Below the pieces are notes generated by a model. That model did not search any database and was not told the DNA's origin. It was given only the letters and a program-made list of their open reading frames with translations. The position numbers and the translations under genes were made by a program. A stretch of 64,000 nt of DNA, from the NCBI GenBank assembly GCA_016282915.1, contig JAEELW010000152.1, positions 1 to 64,000 of the forward strand, given 5' to 3'. The stretch comes from Lachnospiraceae bacterium (GTDB lineage: Bacteria > Bacillota > Clostridia > Lachnospirales > Lachnospiraceae). This document shows positions 33,767-43,422 of this stretch, piece by piece. Each line of letters starts with the position of its first letter. Position 1 is the first letter of the stretch.

Positions 33767-34890
33767 CAGAGCCGGAACGCATCTTGCTGCTTGACCTGCA
33801 GTACTTTGCCTCGGACGGGCCCGGCGGAGAAAAGACCGAGGAACCTACCAGTAAAAAGCTGGAGGACGCCCGCAAGGAAGGGCAGGTCGCAAAATCAAGG
33901 GAATTTGCTTCGAGCTTTACGCTGCTCGGACTTTTTGTTCTCCTGCGCGTATGGATGGGGACGCTTGGGACGCAGATGGCGGAACTCTTCGGAGGCTTTT
34001 ACGGCCGTATCAGTTATTTTACCGCGCTCCCCGCATACCGGGACAATTCGAACGAATACAGTACTTTGATAAATATCGGACTTTTGCGTACGCTGATCAT
34101 CATGCTGCCTTTTCTGCTGGCGGGGCTGGTGATCTGTTTTGTCGCGGATCTGGTGCAGGTGAAATGGAAGCCGACCAGAAAGCCCTTAAAACCGAAGTTT
34201 TCCAAGATCAGCCCCATCAGCGGTATGAAAAGGCTGTTTTCTGTGAGCAAGCTGGTAGAACTGATCAAGAGCCTTTTAAAGATCGGCGTGATGATCCTCG
34301 TGGTCGTAAACGCGCTGGAGGATCAGTGGCCGCTGCTCTTCATGCTCTATGACATGCCGCTCATGCAGGCGGTCGCCATCTGCGGAGAACTCCTGATCGA
34401 CATCGGCATGCGTATCTCCCTGATCTTCCTGGGGATCGCCGTTTTTGATTATATCTATCAGAAGCGGAAGTTCCACAAGGACATGAAGATGACCAAGCAG
34501 GAAGTGAAGGAAGAGTACAAATCCCAGGAAGGCGATCCGGCCATCAAAGGCAAGATCCGGCAGAAGATGCAGGAAGCTTCCAGGCGCCGCATGATGCAGG
34601 CGCTGCCCCAGGCGGACGTGGTCATCACCAACCCCACGCATTATGCCGTAGCCCTGCGTTACGATAAAGAGATCGCCGAAGCACCCTTCCTTGTGGCAAA
34701 GGGAGCTGACCTTATGGCTCAGAAGATCAGGGATGCGGCGAAAGAGTATAAGATCGAGATCGTTGAGAACAAACCGCTTGCCCGTTCCATCTACGCCAAT
34801 GTGGAGCTGGGCGAAGAGATCCCCGAGGAACTCTACGTAGCGGTGGCTGAAGTGCTGGCGATCGTGTACCGCAGGACCGGAAGAGCGTAG
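33763..34890 (+). CDS. flhB: Flagellar export switch protein FlhB
   Basis: 375 aa. Four membrane helices and a cytoplasmic domain carrying the autocleavage motif Asn290-Pro291-Thr-His, whose cleavage changes export specificity from hook to filament subunits together with FliK. The Glu-Lys-Thr-Glu-Glu-Pro-Thr N-terminal motif of the family is present. Its start overlaps the fliR stop (ATGA). Confidence 0.97.
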   Translation: MTEPERILLLDLQYFASDGPGGEKTEEPTSKKLEDARKEGQVAKSREFASSFTLLGLFVLLRVWMGTLGTQMAELFGGFYGRISYFTALPAYRDNSNEYSTLINIGLLRTLIIMLPFLLAGLVICFVADLVQVKWKPTRKPLKPKFSKISPISGMKRLFSVSKLVELIKSLLKIGVMILVVVNALEDQWPLLFMLYDMPLMQAVAICGELLIDIGMRISLIFLGIAVFDYIYQKRKFHKDMKMTKQEVKEEYKSQEGDPAIKGKIRQKMQEASRRRMMQALPQADVVITNPTHYAVALRYDKEIAEAPFLVAKGADLMAQKIRDAAKEYKIEIVENKPLARSIYANVELGEEIPEELYVAVAEVLAIVYRRTGRA

Positions 34891-34961
34891 TATCAGAATT
34901 GCGGCGGAAGGGCAGTTTCCGACGCCGGGAGATCAATATTACAGGGAAAGGAGGAAAAGCC

Positions 34962-37010
34962 ATGCTTAAAAAGATACTGAAAGGCGACTATGTTGTTGCT
35001 TTTTATGTGCTGGCCGCGTTCGTCATGATGATCGTGCCTATACCGAGCTTTCTGCTCGATATCCTGCTGGCCGTCAACATGAGCGTTGCGTTTTCCGTCC
35101 TTTTCTCGGCCATGTTTTCAAGAGAGCCGCTGGATATGAGTTTTTATCCGACCATGCTGCTCTTTACGACCCTGTTCCGTATCTCCCTGAACGTTTCCTC
35201 CACCCGTCTGATCCTGATCAGCGGTGATCCCGGAAACGTGGTAACGACCTTCGGAAATTTCGTGGGCGGCGGCGACCTGGTCCTGGGCGTGATCGTATTT
35301 GCGATCCTGCTGATCGTGCAGTTCATGGTCATCAACAAGGGTTCCGAACGTGTGGCGGAGGTGACCGCGAGATTTACGCTGGATGCCATGCCCGGTAAAC
35401 AGATGGCCATCGATGCCGACTTAAATACCGGTGCCATTGACGATGCCGAGGCAAAACGCAGGCGTGATAAGATCCAGGAAGAAGCAAGCTTCTTCGGTTC
35501 CATGGACGGTGCAGTGAAATACGTTAAGGGAGATGCTGCTGCCGGTCTGCTCATCAGCATGGTCAATCTGGTAGGCGGCATCCTGATGGGAATGTTCCGG
35601 CGGGGACTGGATTTCAACGGTGCCCTGAACGAATACGCCATCCTGACCATCGGTGACGGCCTGGTCAGCGCCATTCCCTCGCTGCTGATCTCCCTGGCTA
35701 CCGGCGTACTGGTGACCAAGGGCTCCAAAGAGGCGGATTTCGGAAATGTCCTGATCAAGCAGATCTTCGGCCTGCCGCGGGCTCTTTATGTGGTGGGTGC
35801 GACCCTGGCTTTCCTGGGCGTCTTCACACCGCTGGACTGGTTCATCTTTATACCCCTGGGCCTGATCTTTATACTTACCGCGCGCAAGATGGAGACCTCC
35901 ATGAAGGAAGCCGGAGCGGAAGAAGCCGTGGAGGCGGAGGAAGCGGCGGAAGCCGAAGAGATACGAAAGCCTGAAAACGTCACCTCGCTTCTGCAGGTGG
36001 ATCCCATTGAACTGGAATTCGGTTACGGCATCATCCCGCTGGCCGATGCAAGTCAGGGCGGCGACCTGCTGGACCGCGTGGTCATGATCCGAAGGCATAT
36101 CGCACTGGAACTCGGTACCGTAGTGCCGATCATCCGTCTGCGTGATAACATACAGCTGAACCCGAACCAGTACATCATCAAGATCAAGGGGATACAGACC
36201 AGTGAAGGCGAGATCCTCTTTGACCATTACCTGGCCATGAACCCCGGCTTTGTTGAGGAAGAGATCACCGGTATCCCCACACTGGAGCCGGCCTTTAAGC
36301 TGGATGCGATCTGGATCACGGAAGGGCAGCGTGAACGCGCGGAAAGTGCGGGTTATACCGTCGTGGATCCGCCGTCCATCATCGCGACCCATCTGACCGA
36401 GGTGATCAGACAGCATATCGCCGAGCTGCTCACGCGTCAGGATGTGCAGGGGCTTGTGGACAATCTGAAGGAGAGCAATCCTTCCATCGTGGAGGAACTG
36501 GTGCCGAAGCTCCTGGGCCTGGGCGAGATCCAGAAGGTATTGCAGAACCTTCTTTCGGAAGGGATCTCCATCCGCGACCTTCTGACGATCTTCGAGAGCC
36601 TGGCAGACCATGCCACGGCGACGAGGGATACGGACCTTCTGACCGAATATGTGCGCGCTTCCTTAAAGCGTGCGATCTCGAACAAGTATTTTGCGGGAGA
36701 GAATACCGTGAGCGTACTGACCCTGGATCCGAAGCTGGAGCAGGATATCATGCAGAGCGTAAAGCAGTCGGAGCAGGGAGCTTATATCACGCTGGATCCC
36801 GAAAGGATCCGCAAGATGATCGACAATCTGAAAGTGGAACTGGACAAGCTGCATGAGATGGGGGCCAGCCCCATCGTACTGACCAGTCCCATCGTGCGTA
36901 TGTATTTCCGCCGCCTGGTAGAGGATTATTATAAAGACCTGGTGGTGGTGAGCTATAATGAAGTGGAATCCGATGTCGAGCTGCAAAGCGTCGGCATGGT
37001 GACCGCGTGA
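34962..37010 (+). CDS. flhA: Flagellar export platform protein FlhA
   Basis: 682 aa from ATG 34962, which has GGAGG at a good distance; an in-frame upstream start at 34899 would add a basic stretch atypical of the family. About eight membrane helices in the first ~310 residues, with the FHIPEP-region patterns (Phe-Tyr-Pro-Thr-Met-Leu-Leu... Arg-Ile-Ser-Leu-Asn-Val-Ser-Ser-Thr-Arg), then a Glu/Ala-rich linker (about 335-355) and the cytoplasmic docking domain. Confidence 0.97.
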   Translation: MLKKILKGDYVVAFYVLAAFVMMIVPIPSFLLDILLAVNMSVAFSVLFSAMFSREPLDMSFYPTMLLFTTLFRISLNVSSTRLILISGDPGNVVTTFGNFVGGGDLVLGVIVFAILLIVQFMVINKGSERVAEVTARFTLDAMPGKQMAIDADLNTGAIDDAEAKRRRDKIQEEASFFGSMDGAVKYVKGDAAAGLLISMVNLVGGILMGMFRRGLDFNGALNEYAILTIGDGLVSAIPSLLISLATGVLVTKGSKEADFGNVLIKQIFGLPRALYVVGATLAFLGVFTPLDWFIFIPLGLIFILTARKMETSMKEAGAEEAVEAEEAAEAEEIRKPENVTSLLQVDPIELEFGYGIIPLADASQGGDLLDRVVMIRRHIALELGTVVPIIRLRDNIQLNPNQYIIKIKGIQTSEGEILFDHYLAMNPGFVEEEITGIPTLEPAFKLDAIWITEGQRERAESAGYTVVDPPSIIATHLTEVIRQHIAELLTRQDVQGLVDNLKESNPSIVEELVPKLLGLGEIQKVLQNLLSEGISIRDLLTIFESLADHATATRDTDLLTEYVRASLKRAISNKYFAGENTVSVLTLDPKLEQDIMQSVKQSEQGAYITLDPERIRKMIDNLKVELDKLHEMGASPIVLTSPIVRMYFRRLVEDYYKDLVVVSYNEVESDVELQSVGMVTA

Positions 37011-37027
37011 AAGGGTGATCCGGCAGG

Positions 37028-38302
37028 ATGATCATTAAAAAATTTATCTCAAAAACCGAAGAGGATGCGCTTGCCCTTGCCCAGAAGGATCTGGGTACGG
37101 ACGTGACCATCATCCATTCCCGTTACGTAAAGCCGCGGGGGCTTTTCTCGTTCCTGAGAAAGATGCAGGTGGAGATCACGGTAGCCAAGGAAGAGGAAAT
37201 GGACCGGCCCGAAGCGCAGGCCAGGGATACGCTCCAGAAAGTGAACCAGGCCAGACAGAAGGGCGAGGAAGCAGAGAGCGAAAAGGATAAAAAAGAAGCC
37301 GGGCCCGAAAAGGAAGAGGGCAAAAAAGCGGAAAGCGGCGAAAAGAGTGCCGGAGCCATCGCCGAAGAAGTGCTGGAGGAAAAACTGGAGAACATCCAGA
37401 ACCTTCTGGAGCAGAAGCTGAAGGGCCGTGCCGAAACGGAAAAGGCAAAGAAAGAGCAGAAGGAAGAAGAACAGAAACAGGAAGACCGCGAAAAGAAGGA
37501 ACTGACCGATTTCTGCCGTCTTCTTTATCATACGCTGGTTGAAAATGAAGTGAGCGAGCGCAACGCCAACGATCTGGTCGATGAGATCGAGCAGAATTAT
37601 GCGGGCGGCGTGCAGCTGGAGCATGTGCTTTCGCATATCTATCAGAAGATCATATTGAAGTTCGGCAGACCCACGAGGATCAATCCTGCGGAAAAAGGGG
37701 CGAAGCTGGTATTCTTCATCGGGCCCACCGGCGTGGGCAAGACCACGACGCTGGCCAAGATCGCCTCACGTTTCCGCCTGAGCGAGAACCGCCGCATCGT
37801 TCTTTTTACCACCGATACCTACCGCATCTCGGCCACGGACCAGCTGAAGACTTATGCCGGCATCCTCGGAGCACCTTTTCATGTGATCTATTCCGCGGAT
37901 GAGCTGAAGGAGAATTACGAAAACTATAAGGATTTCGATTATGTACTGATCGATACCGCCGGCCATTCCCACAAAAATGAGGAACAGAAAAAGGAGATGG
38001 CGGAATTCCTGAAAGCGCTGGACGGCGTTGCGGAGTGCGAGATCTACCTGGTGGTCTCCGCCACCACGAAATACAAGGATCTGGTGGCGATTGCGGATGC
38101 ATATAAGGAAATATGCGACTACCGCCTGATCTTTACGAAACTGGACGAGACCCGGGAATGCGGCAATCTGCTGAACCTGCATCTTTATACGCAGGCTCCC
38201 ATGAGTTACGTGACCAACGGACAGAACGTACCGGATGATATCGAACTCTTTAATCCGCAGACCATGGCGAAACAGCTTCTGACGGACAGCGAATCCTCGT
38301 AG
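37028..38302 (+). CDS. flhF: Signal recognition-type GTPase FlhF
   Basis: 424 aa. The G domain at the C-terminus has the P-loop GPTGVGKT at 232-239, Asp-Thr-Ala-Gly at about 315, and Thr-Lys-Leu-Asp near 375. The N-terminal basic region and long Glu/Lys coiled coil (about 60-165) are typical FlhF B-domain features, though this one is notably charged. FlhF sets flagellar position and number with FlhG, encoded next. Confidence 0.95.
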   Translation: MIIKKFISKTEEDALALAQKDLGTDVTIIHSRYVKPRGLFSFLRKMQVEITVAKEEEMDRPEAQARDTLQKVNQARQKGEEAESEKDKKEAGPEKEEGKKAESGEKSAGAIAEEVLEEKLENIQNLLEQKLKGRAETEKAKKEQKEEEQKQEDREKKELTDFCRLLYHTLVENEVSERNANDLVDEIEQNYAGGVQLEHVLSHIYQKIILKFGRPTRINPAEKGAKLVFFIGPTGVGKTTTLAKIASRFRLSENRRIVLFTTDTYRISATDQLKTYAGILGAPFHVIYSADELKENYENYKDFDYVLIDTAGHSHKNEEQKKEMAEFLKALDGVAECEIYLVVSATTKYKDLVAIADAYKEICDYRLIFTKLDETRECGNLLNLHLYTQAPMSYVTNGQNVPDDIELFNPQTMAKQLLTDSESS

Positions 38303-38424
38303 CAGCGGAAAACACGGAGCGGTCCCGGGTAGCGGTCGGAAGCGGAAATGACCGGATCTCAGGGAAGGATGAAAGCAAAATGCATGCGGAACATGCATAA
38401 ATATCATATCAGGGAAATATCAGA

Positions 38425-39315
38425 ATGGATCAGGCACAACAGTTAAGAAATATCATAAAAGCAAACCCCCAGGCCGGCGCTCCCAGGCCTCTTGCCCGCG
38501 TGATCACGGTCACCAGCGGAAAGGGCGGCGTGGGCAAGTCCAATACGGCGATCAATCTGGCGATCTATTTCAAGAAACTCGGTCAGCGTGTGATCATACT
38601 GGACGCCGATTTCGGCCTGGCAAATATCGAGATCATGTTCGGCACCCTGCCCAAAGCAAATCTGAGCGACCTGATCTATCAGGGTAAGAACATCACCGAG
38701 ATCATCACCTGGGGGCCGGGCGATGTGGGCTTTATCTCCGGCGGATCGGGGATCGCGGGACTTTCCAATCTCGGCAGGGAATATCTGACCTATATCATAC
38801 AGAACCTGGCGCAGCTGGATGCGATCGCGGATGTGATCATCATCGATACCGGGGCGGGCATCTCGGATGCCGTACTGGAATTCCTGGTAGCAAGCGGCGA
38901 GATCCTGCTGATCACCACGCCCGAGCCCACCTCGATCACGGATTCCTATTCGCTCTTAAAAGCGCTGAACCGCCATCCCCGTTTTTCACGGGAGAATTCG
39001 CAGATCAAGGTGATCGCGAACCGCGTGGAAAACGAAGCGGACGGAGAAGTGCTCTTTAAAAAACTGAATGTTGTTGTGGGACGTTTTCTGGGGCTGCCGC
39101 TGGAATACCTCGGCGCCGTGCCCCAGGATAAACATCTGAATCAGGCAGTCATGCAGCAGAAACCCGTTTCGCTGGCCAATCCGGATGCCAAATCCGCGCT
39201 GGCTTTTCAATCCATAGCGGCGAGACTGATGCATCTGGAAACCGAAGGCAGGGTTAAGAAGCGCGGAATGGCGGCGTTCTTTTCCCATATAGTTGCGAAC
39301 AAGAAAGGACAATGA
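38425..39315 (+). CDS. flhG: MinD-like flagellar number regulator FlhG
   Basis: 296 aa ParA/MinD ATPase. The deviant Walker A motif GKGGVGKS is at 32-39, after the N-terminal Gln-Ala-Gln-Gln-Leu-Arg stretch that activates FlhF. Conserved Ile-Leu-Asp-Ala-Asp-Phe-Gly-Leu-Ala-Asn and Ile-Ile-Ile-Asp-Thr-Gly-Ala-Gly motifs follow. The stop overlaps the next start (ATGATG). The 122-base spacer before it contains a perfect ATGCATG/CATGCAT hairpin at 38380-38398. Confidence 0.95.
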   Translation: MDQAQQLRNIIKANPQAGAPRPLARVITVTSGKGGVGKSNTAINLAIYFKKLGQRVIILDADFGLANIEIMFGTLPKANLSDLIYQGKNITEIITWGPGDVGFISGGSGIAGLSNLGREYLTYIIQNLAQLDAIADVIIIDTGAGISDAVLEFLVASGEILLITTPEPTSITDSYSLLKALNRHPRFSRENSQIKVIANRVENEADGEVLFKKLNVVVGRFLGLPLEYLGAVPQDKHLNQAVMQQKPVSLANPDAKSALAFQSIAARLMHLETEGRVKKRGMAAFFSHIVANKKGQ

Positions 39316-40040
39316 TGGATCTTTATGAGATTGTAAGACCCGGAGACCGGGTAGACATCGAGAGGAGCTCGGATAAAGACAATCCCGGAGGGGAGAAGCA
39401 TTATTACATCACCAAGGTCTATGATATGGATGAGGACGAAGATGAGATCGAGATCCTCATGCCCATGGAGAAAACACGGATGATCGTGCTCTCCGTCGGG
39501 GAAGAATATGAACTGTACTTTTACGCCGGAAAGGGGATCTACACCTGTACGGCCGAGGTGACGAGCCGGCGGAACGACAGCGGTATTGCCATAGCGGTAC
39601 TTGAGCCGCTTACCGAGCTGAGCCGGCACCAGCGCAGGGAATACTTCCGTTACGACTGTGTCATCGGCATGACGGCCCGGGCACTTGGGCCGGATGAGAC
39701 CAGGCTTTATGAGACCCATAAAGAACTGGATCCGCTGCGTGAGCCGCAGGACAAAGGTGTGATCGTAGATCTGTCCGGAGGAGGCATACGTTTCGTATCG
39801 GCAGAGAGTTATGCGGTAGGCGGCCTGCTCCATTGCCGCTTCATCCTTCCGATCAAAGGGCAGATGAACACTTATAACGAAGTACTGCGCATACTTGCCG
39901 AAGATACGGTGGCGAACAACCCTTCCAACCGCGAATACCGCGGCCAGTTCCTCGGCATGGTCAACGGGGACCGGGAAGATATTATACGCTATATCTTTGA
40001 CGAAGAAAGGAAGATGAGAGCAAAGATCAGCGGGCATTAA
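39312..40040 (+). CDS. PilZ domain protein (YcgR/MotI-like flagellar brake)
   Basis: 242 aa. The N-terminal ~105 residues resemble the YcgR-N (PilZN) beta domain. The C-terminal PilZ domain starts at Arg-Arg-Glu-Tyr-Phe-Arg (about 110), the c-di-GMP-binding Arg-x3-Arg motif, and continues with Asp-Leu-Ser-Gly-Gly-Gly-Ile-Arg, the second binding motif. Proteins of this kind bind c-di-GMP and stall the stator. Its place between flhG and cheB, 4-base overlapped with flhG, supports a motility role. Confidence 0.85.
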   Translation: MMDLYEIVRPGDRVDIERSSDKDNPGGEKHYYITKVYDMDEDEDEIEILMPMEKTRMIVLSVGEEYELYFYAGKGIYTCTAEVTSRRNDSGIAIAVLEPLTELSRHQRREYFRYDCVIGMTARALGPDETRLYETHKELDPLREPQDKGVIVDLSGGGIRFVSAESYAVGGLLHCRFILPIKGQMNTYNEVLRILAEDTVANNPSNREYRGQFLGMVNGDREDIIRYIFDEERKMRAKISGH

Positions 40041-40055
40041 GAGCAGTTGTAACAG

Positions 40056-40086
40056 TAAAATCTCCTTGTACAAAAAGGAGATTTTA
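40056..40086 (+). terminator. Hairpin ending the flhG/PilZ transcript, overlapping the cheB promoter
   Basis: Perfect 12-bp stem TAAAATCTCCTT/AAGGAGATTTTA with a 7-base loop. The T-rich stretch is in the descending arm. The stem's left arm and loop contain the -35 of the promoter at 40066, so termination and initiation signals share bases. Confidence 0.6.
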
Positions 40087-40095
40087 TGCTATAAT
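40066..40095 (+). promoter_or_regulatory. Sigma-A type promoter of the cheB-cheA genes
   Basis: TTGTAC at 40066-40071, an 18-base spacer, and TATAAT at 40090-40095 preceded by the extended -10 element TGC. It gives a leader of about 66 bases before cheB and allows chemotaxis genes to be expressed apart from the flagellar promoter. Confidence 0.7.
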
Positions 40096-40168
40096 CCAGA
40101 CAGGTATTTATGCAATTTTACGGTGTTTTGGCAGGGCAAACCGGAACTTACCGAAGGAGAAATATGTT

Positions 40169-41251
40169 ATGGAGCGCAAGAAAATCCTTTTAGTCGATGA
40201 CTCTGCACTTACGAGAAGAGTTGTCTGTGATATAATAGACAGTGATGAGCGATATCAGGTTGACGGCATGGCCAATAACGGCCTGGAAGCGCTGAAGATC
40301 CTTGAAGAAAAGAGCTTTGACGGGATCATTACCGACATCAACATGCCCAGGATGAACGGTCTTGAATTCCTCAAGGAGCTGAAGAAGCGGAAGCGCGACG
40401 AACGCGTCATGGTGCTTTCCACGGAGACCAGCGAGGGCGCCAGGGTGACCATGGATGCACTGGAGCTCGGTGCGGTGGATTTTATCCAGAAGCCGCAGAG
40501 TGCGATCTACTCCAGGGATCAGGATTTTATACGGCGTTTCTTTGAGATCCTTGAAGCTGTGGTCTTTTCCAACCGCAAGGCTTCCAGCGGGATCTTCCGC
40601 AATACCGTGGTGCTCCGTCCCGGCGGGATGGTCGCCAGGATAGACAATGCGGCGGTTCCCAGGGAAGGCAAGGGAAACAAGCTGGTTGCCATCGCATCTT
40701 CCACCGGCGGCCCGAAAGCATTGCAGAGCGTGATCCCGAGGCTTCCGAAAAACCTGGATGCCGCGGTGATGATCGTGCAGCATATGCCGGTAGGCTTTAC
40801 AAAATCGCTTGCAGAGCGTCTCAACAGCATGAGTGAGCTTACGGTCAGCGAAGCGGAGGACGGTGAGTTCCTCGAAAAAGGGCATGTTTACATCGCCAAG
40901 GGCGGTGCCCACATGAAATACGAAGAAAGCGGCGGCCGCGGAAGGATCATCTATTCTAACGAGCCCAGCCGCGAGGGCGTCAAGCCCTGCGCAAACTACA
41001 TGTATGAATCTCTGATCGGTTCCGTTTTCCACAGCATCGTCTGTGTGGTATTGACGGGAATGGGGCATGACGGTACGGAGGGCATACAGAACCTTGCCAG
41101 AAAGAAGAAACTTCACATCATAGCACAGGATGAAAAGAGCTGCGTAGTAAACGGCATGCCGGGCAGTATCGTTGCCACAGGCATGGTAAATGAAGTTGTC
41201 GATCTTGACAATGTAGCACAATCGATCCTGGCAAATGTCGGGGTCAGATAA
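40169..41251 (+). CDS. cheB: Chemotaxis methylesterase CheB
   Basis: 360 aa. Receiver domain (1-120) with the phosphoacceptor D56 and Lys near 108, a linker, and the methylesterase domain with the catalytic triad S178 (Ser-Ser-Thr-Gly-Gly), H205 (Gln-His-Met-Pro) and D301 (Gly-His-Asp-Gly-Thr-Glu). Removes methyl groups from chemoreceptors to drive adaptation. The opposing methyltransferase cheR is not in the window. GAAGGAG precedes ATG. Confidence 0.97.
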   Translation: MERKKILLVDDSALTRRVVCDIIDSDERYQVDGMANNGLEALKILEEKSFDGIITDINMPRMNGLEFLKELKKRKRDERVMVLSTETSEGARVTMDALELGAVDFIQKPQSAIYSRDQDFIRRFFEILEAVVFSNRKASSGIFRNTVVLRPGGMVARIDNAAVPREGKGNKLVAIASSTGGPKALQSVIPRLPKNLDAAVMIVQHMPVGFTKSLAERLNSMSELTVSEAEDGEFLEKGHVYIAKGGAHMKYEESGGRGRIIYSNEPSREGVKPCANYMYESLIGSVFHSIVCVVLTGMGHDGTEGIQNLARKKKLHIIAQDEKSCVVNGMPGSIVATGMVNEVVDLDNVAQSILANVGVR

Positions 41252-41269
41252 TAAAGAAGGAGAGCAGAC

Positions 41270-43399
41270 ATGGACGTAAGCCAGTATTTAGACATCTTCC
41301 TTGACGAGAGCAAGGAACATCTCCAGAACCTGAACACGAGCGTGCTGAATCTCGAACAGGATCCGGAAAATGCGGATACCATCGGCGAGATCTTCCGCGC
41401 TGCCCATACCTTAAAGGGTATGGCCGGTACCATGGGGTTCAAGCGTATGCAGAACCTTACGCACGATATGGAAAATGTCTTTTCCGAGGTGCGCGACGGT
41501 AACCTGAAGGTAAATGCGGGTATGATCGACGTTCTGTTCCGCTGCCTGGACGCCATCGAAGGCTATGTGACCATCATCGGCGAGACCTCGGATGAAGGGG
41601 ACAATGACAACGAGCCCATCATCAAGGAGCTGAATGATATCCTAGCCGGAAAAGGCGGGGCAGAGGCGGCACCGGCGGCCGGAGAAAAACCCGCGGAAGA
41701 AGCGGCTGCGGAGCAGCCTGCCGAAGCGGAAGCGGCTTCAGGCTGGAATATGGCCGATCTGAGCGAAGATGAACAGAAAGCACTGGAAGATGCGATGCTG
41801 GCCAACAAAAAGCTTTACAGTGTGACCGTGACCGTGCAGGAAAACTGTCTGCTGAAGGCGGCAAGAGCGTTCCTTGTCTTTAAGGCGATCGAAGAATTCG
41901 GTGAGATCATCGCTGCCAATCCTTCGACCCAGGATATCGAAGACGAAAAGTTTGAACTGGAATTTTCGCTGATCATCGCTGCGGACGGAGAGCTGGATCC
42001 CATCCTTAAGGAGATCAAGGCGGTATCCGAGATCGCGGATGCGAAGGGCAGTGTATTTGACGGTGAAGCAGCACCGGCAGCTGCCGCTGCGGAACCCGAG
42101 AAGAAGGAAGAGAAGGAAGAAAAGCCGGAGGAGACGCATCCGGCGCCTGCGGAGACCACAGCTCCGGCTCCCGTAAAGAAGGAGGCACCGAAGAAGGATG
42201 GCGCCCAGCCCCCTGCAAAGGCCGAGAAGAAGGGCGGCAAACCCGCCGTAAACCGTACGGTACGTGTGGATATCGAAAAGCTGGATTCCCTGATGAACCT
42301 TGTCAGCGAGCTGATCATCGCCAAGAATTCCCTGGTGAGCGGCGCTACCAGCGACAGCGAATCCTCCTCCAATCTGCATGACCAGATCGATTATCTGGAA
42401 AGCGTGACCACCAATCTTCATGAATCCGTCATGAAGGTACGAATGGTTCCCATCGAGAGCGTTGTGAGCAAATTCCCGCGCATGATACGCGATATCTCCA
42501 AGCAGCTTAACAAGCCGATGGAACTGTATATGAGCGGTGAAGAGACCGAACTGGACCGTACCGTGGTGGATGAGATCGGCGACCCGCTGATGCACATGCT
42601 GCGTAATTCCGCCGACCACGGACTGGAAATGCCGGAAGAGCGTATCGCAAAGGGCAAGCCCGAAGCCGGTTCCATCTTCCTGGATGCATACCAGGACGGC
42701 AACAACGTTGTCATCGAAGTGAGAGACGACGGTAACGGTATCGATACCGACCGTGTACGCCAGAAGGCCATCGAGCGCGGCATCATGACCGAGGAACAGG
42801 CTTATGCGGCGGATGATTCCGATATCATCAATCTGCTCTTTATGCCCAGCTTCTCCACGGCGAAACAGGTTTCCGACCTTTCGGGACGCGGCGTAGGTCT
42901 GGATGTGGTAAAGAGCAAGATCGAAGCCTTAAGCGGCGAGGTGGATGTAAAGACCAAGCTTGGCGAGGGAACCACCTTCACGATTCGCCTTCCTCTTACC
43001 CTGGCCATCATCCAGGCACTGATGGTGGTCGTCGGCGGAGAGAAATATGCCATTGCACTGTCCGGCATTCAGACCATCGAGGATGTGGATCCGAAGGATG
43101 TCAAGACAGTGGAGAGCAAGGAAGTGATCAATCTGCGCGGCACAGTCATTCCGCTGCTGCGCCTGGACAACATACTGGAATGCGAATCGACCCGCAAGCC
43201 GGACGAGCACATGATCGTCGTGATCGCAAAGAAGGGCGACAAGCAGGCCGGCCTCGTGGTCGATCAGCTGATCGGACAGCAGGAGATCGTTATCAAGTCC
43301 ATGGGCAAGTACATCAACAAGTGCAAGTTCATCAGCGGCGCCACGATCCTCGGCGACGGCGAGGTTGCACTGATCATTGATTCGAACGCGCTCATTTAA
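41270..43399 (+). CDS. cheA: Chemotaxis histidine kinase CheA
   Basis: 709 aa. The P1 domain carries the phosphorylated His46 in Ala-Ala-His-Thr-Leu-Lys-Gly. An Ala/Glu/Pro-rich linker follows, then a P2-like domain (about 175-262), a second linker (about 265-325), dimerisation, the ATP-binding domain with Arg-Asn-Ser-Ala-Asp-His-Gly-Leu and Asp-Asp-Gly-Asn-Gly-Ile-Asp, and the C-terminal CheW-like P5 domain. Phosphorylates CheY and CheB in response to receptors. AAGGAGAG lies before ATG. Confidence 0.97.
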   Translation: MDVSQYLDIFLDESKEHLQNLNTSVLNLEQDPENADTIGEIFRAAHTLKGMAGTMGFKRMQNLTHDMENVFSEVRDGNLKVNAGMIDVLFRCLDAIEGYVTIIGETSDEGDNDNEPIIKELNDILAGKGGAEAAPAAGEKPAEEAAAEQPAEAEAASGWNMADLSEDEQKALEDAMLANKKLYSVTVTVQENCLLKAARAFLVFKAIEEFGEIIAANPSTQDIEDEKFELEFSLIIAADGELDPILKEIKAVSEIADAKGSVFDGEAAPAAAAAEPEKKEEKEEKPEETHPAPAETTAPAPVKKEAPKKDGAQPPAKAEKKGGKPAVNRTVRVDIEKLDSLMNLVSELIIAKNSLVSGATSDSESSSNLHDQIDYLESVTTNLHESVMKVRMVPIESVVSKFPRMIRDISKQLNKPMELYMSGEETELDRTVVDEIGDPLMHMLRNSADHGLEMPEERIAKGKPEAGSIFLDAYQDGNNVVIEVRDDGNGIDTDRVRQKAIERGIMTEEQAYAADDSDIINLLFMPSFSTAKQVSDLSGRGVGLDVVKSKIEALSGEVDVKTKLGEGTTFTIRLPLTLAIIQALMVVVGGEKYAIALSGIQTIEDVDPKDVKTVESKEVINLRGTVIPLLRLDNILECESTRKPDEHMIVVIAKKGDKQAGLVVDQLIGQQEIVIKSMGKYINKCKFISGATILGDGEVALIIDSNALI

Positions 43400-43422
43400 G
43401 CAGAAACGAGGAGAGAACAGCA

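Noticed and set aside
37049-37636. Minus-strand 195-codon hydrophobic frame opposite flhF
   Set aside because: It is the antisense of the Glu/Lys coiled coil of FlhF, which always reads as Phe/Leu-rich.
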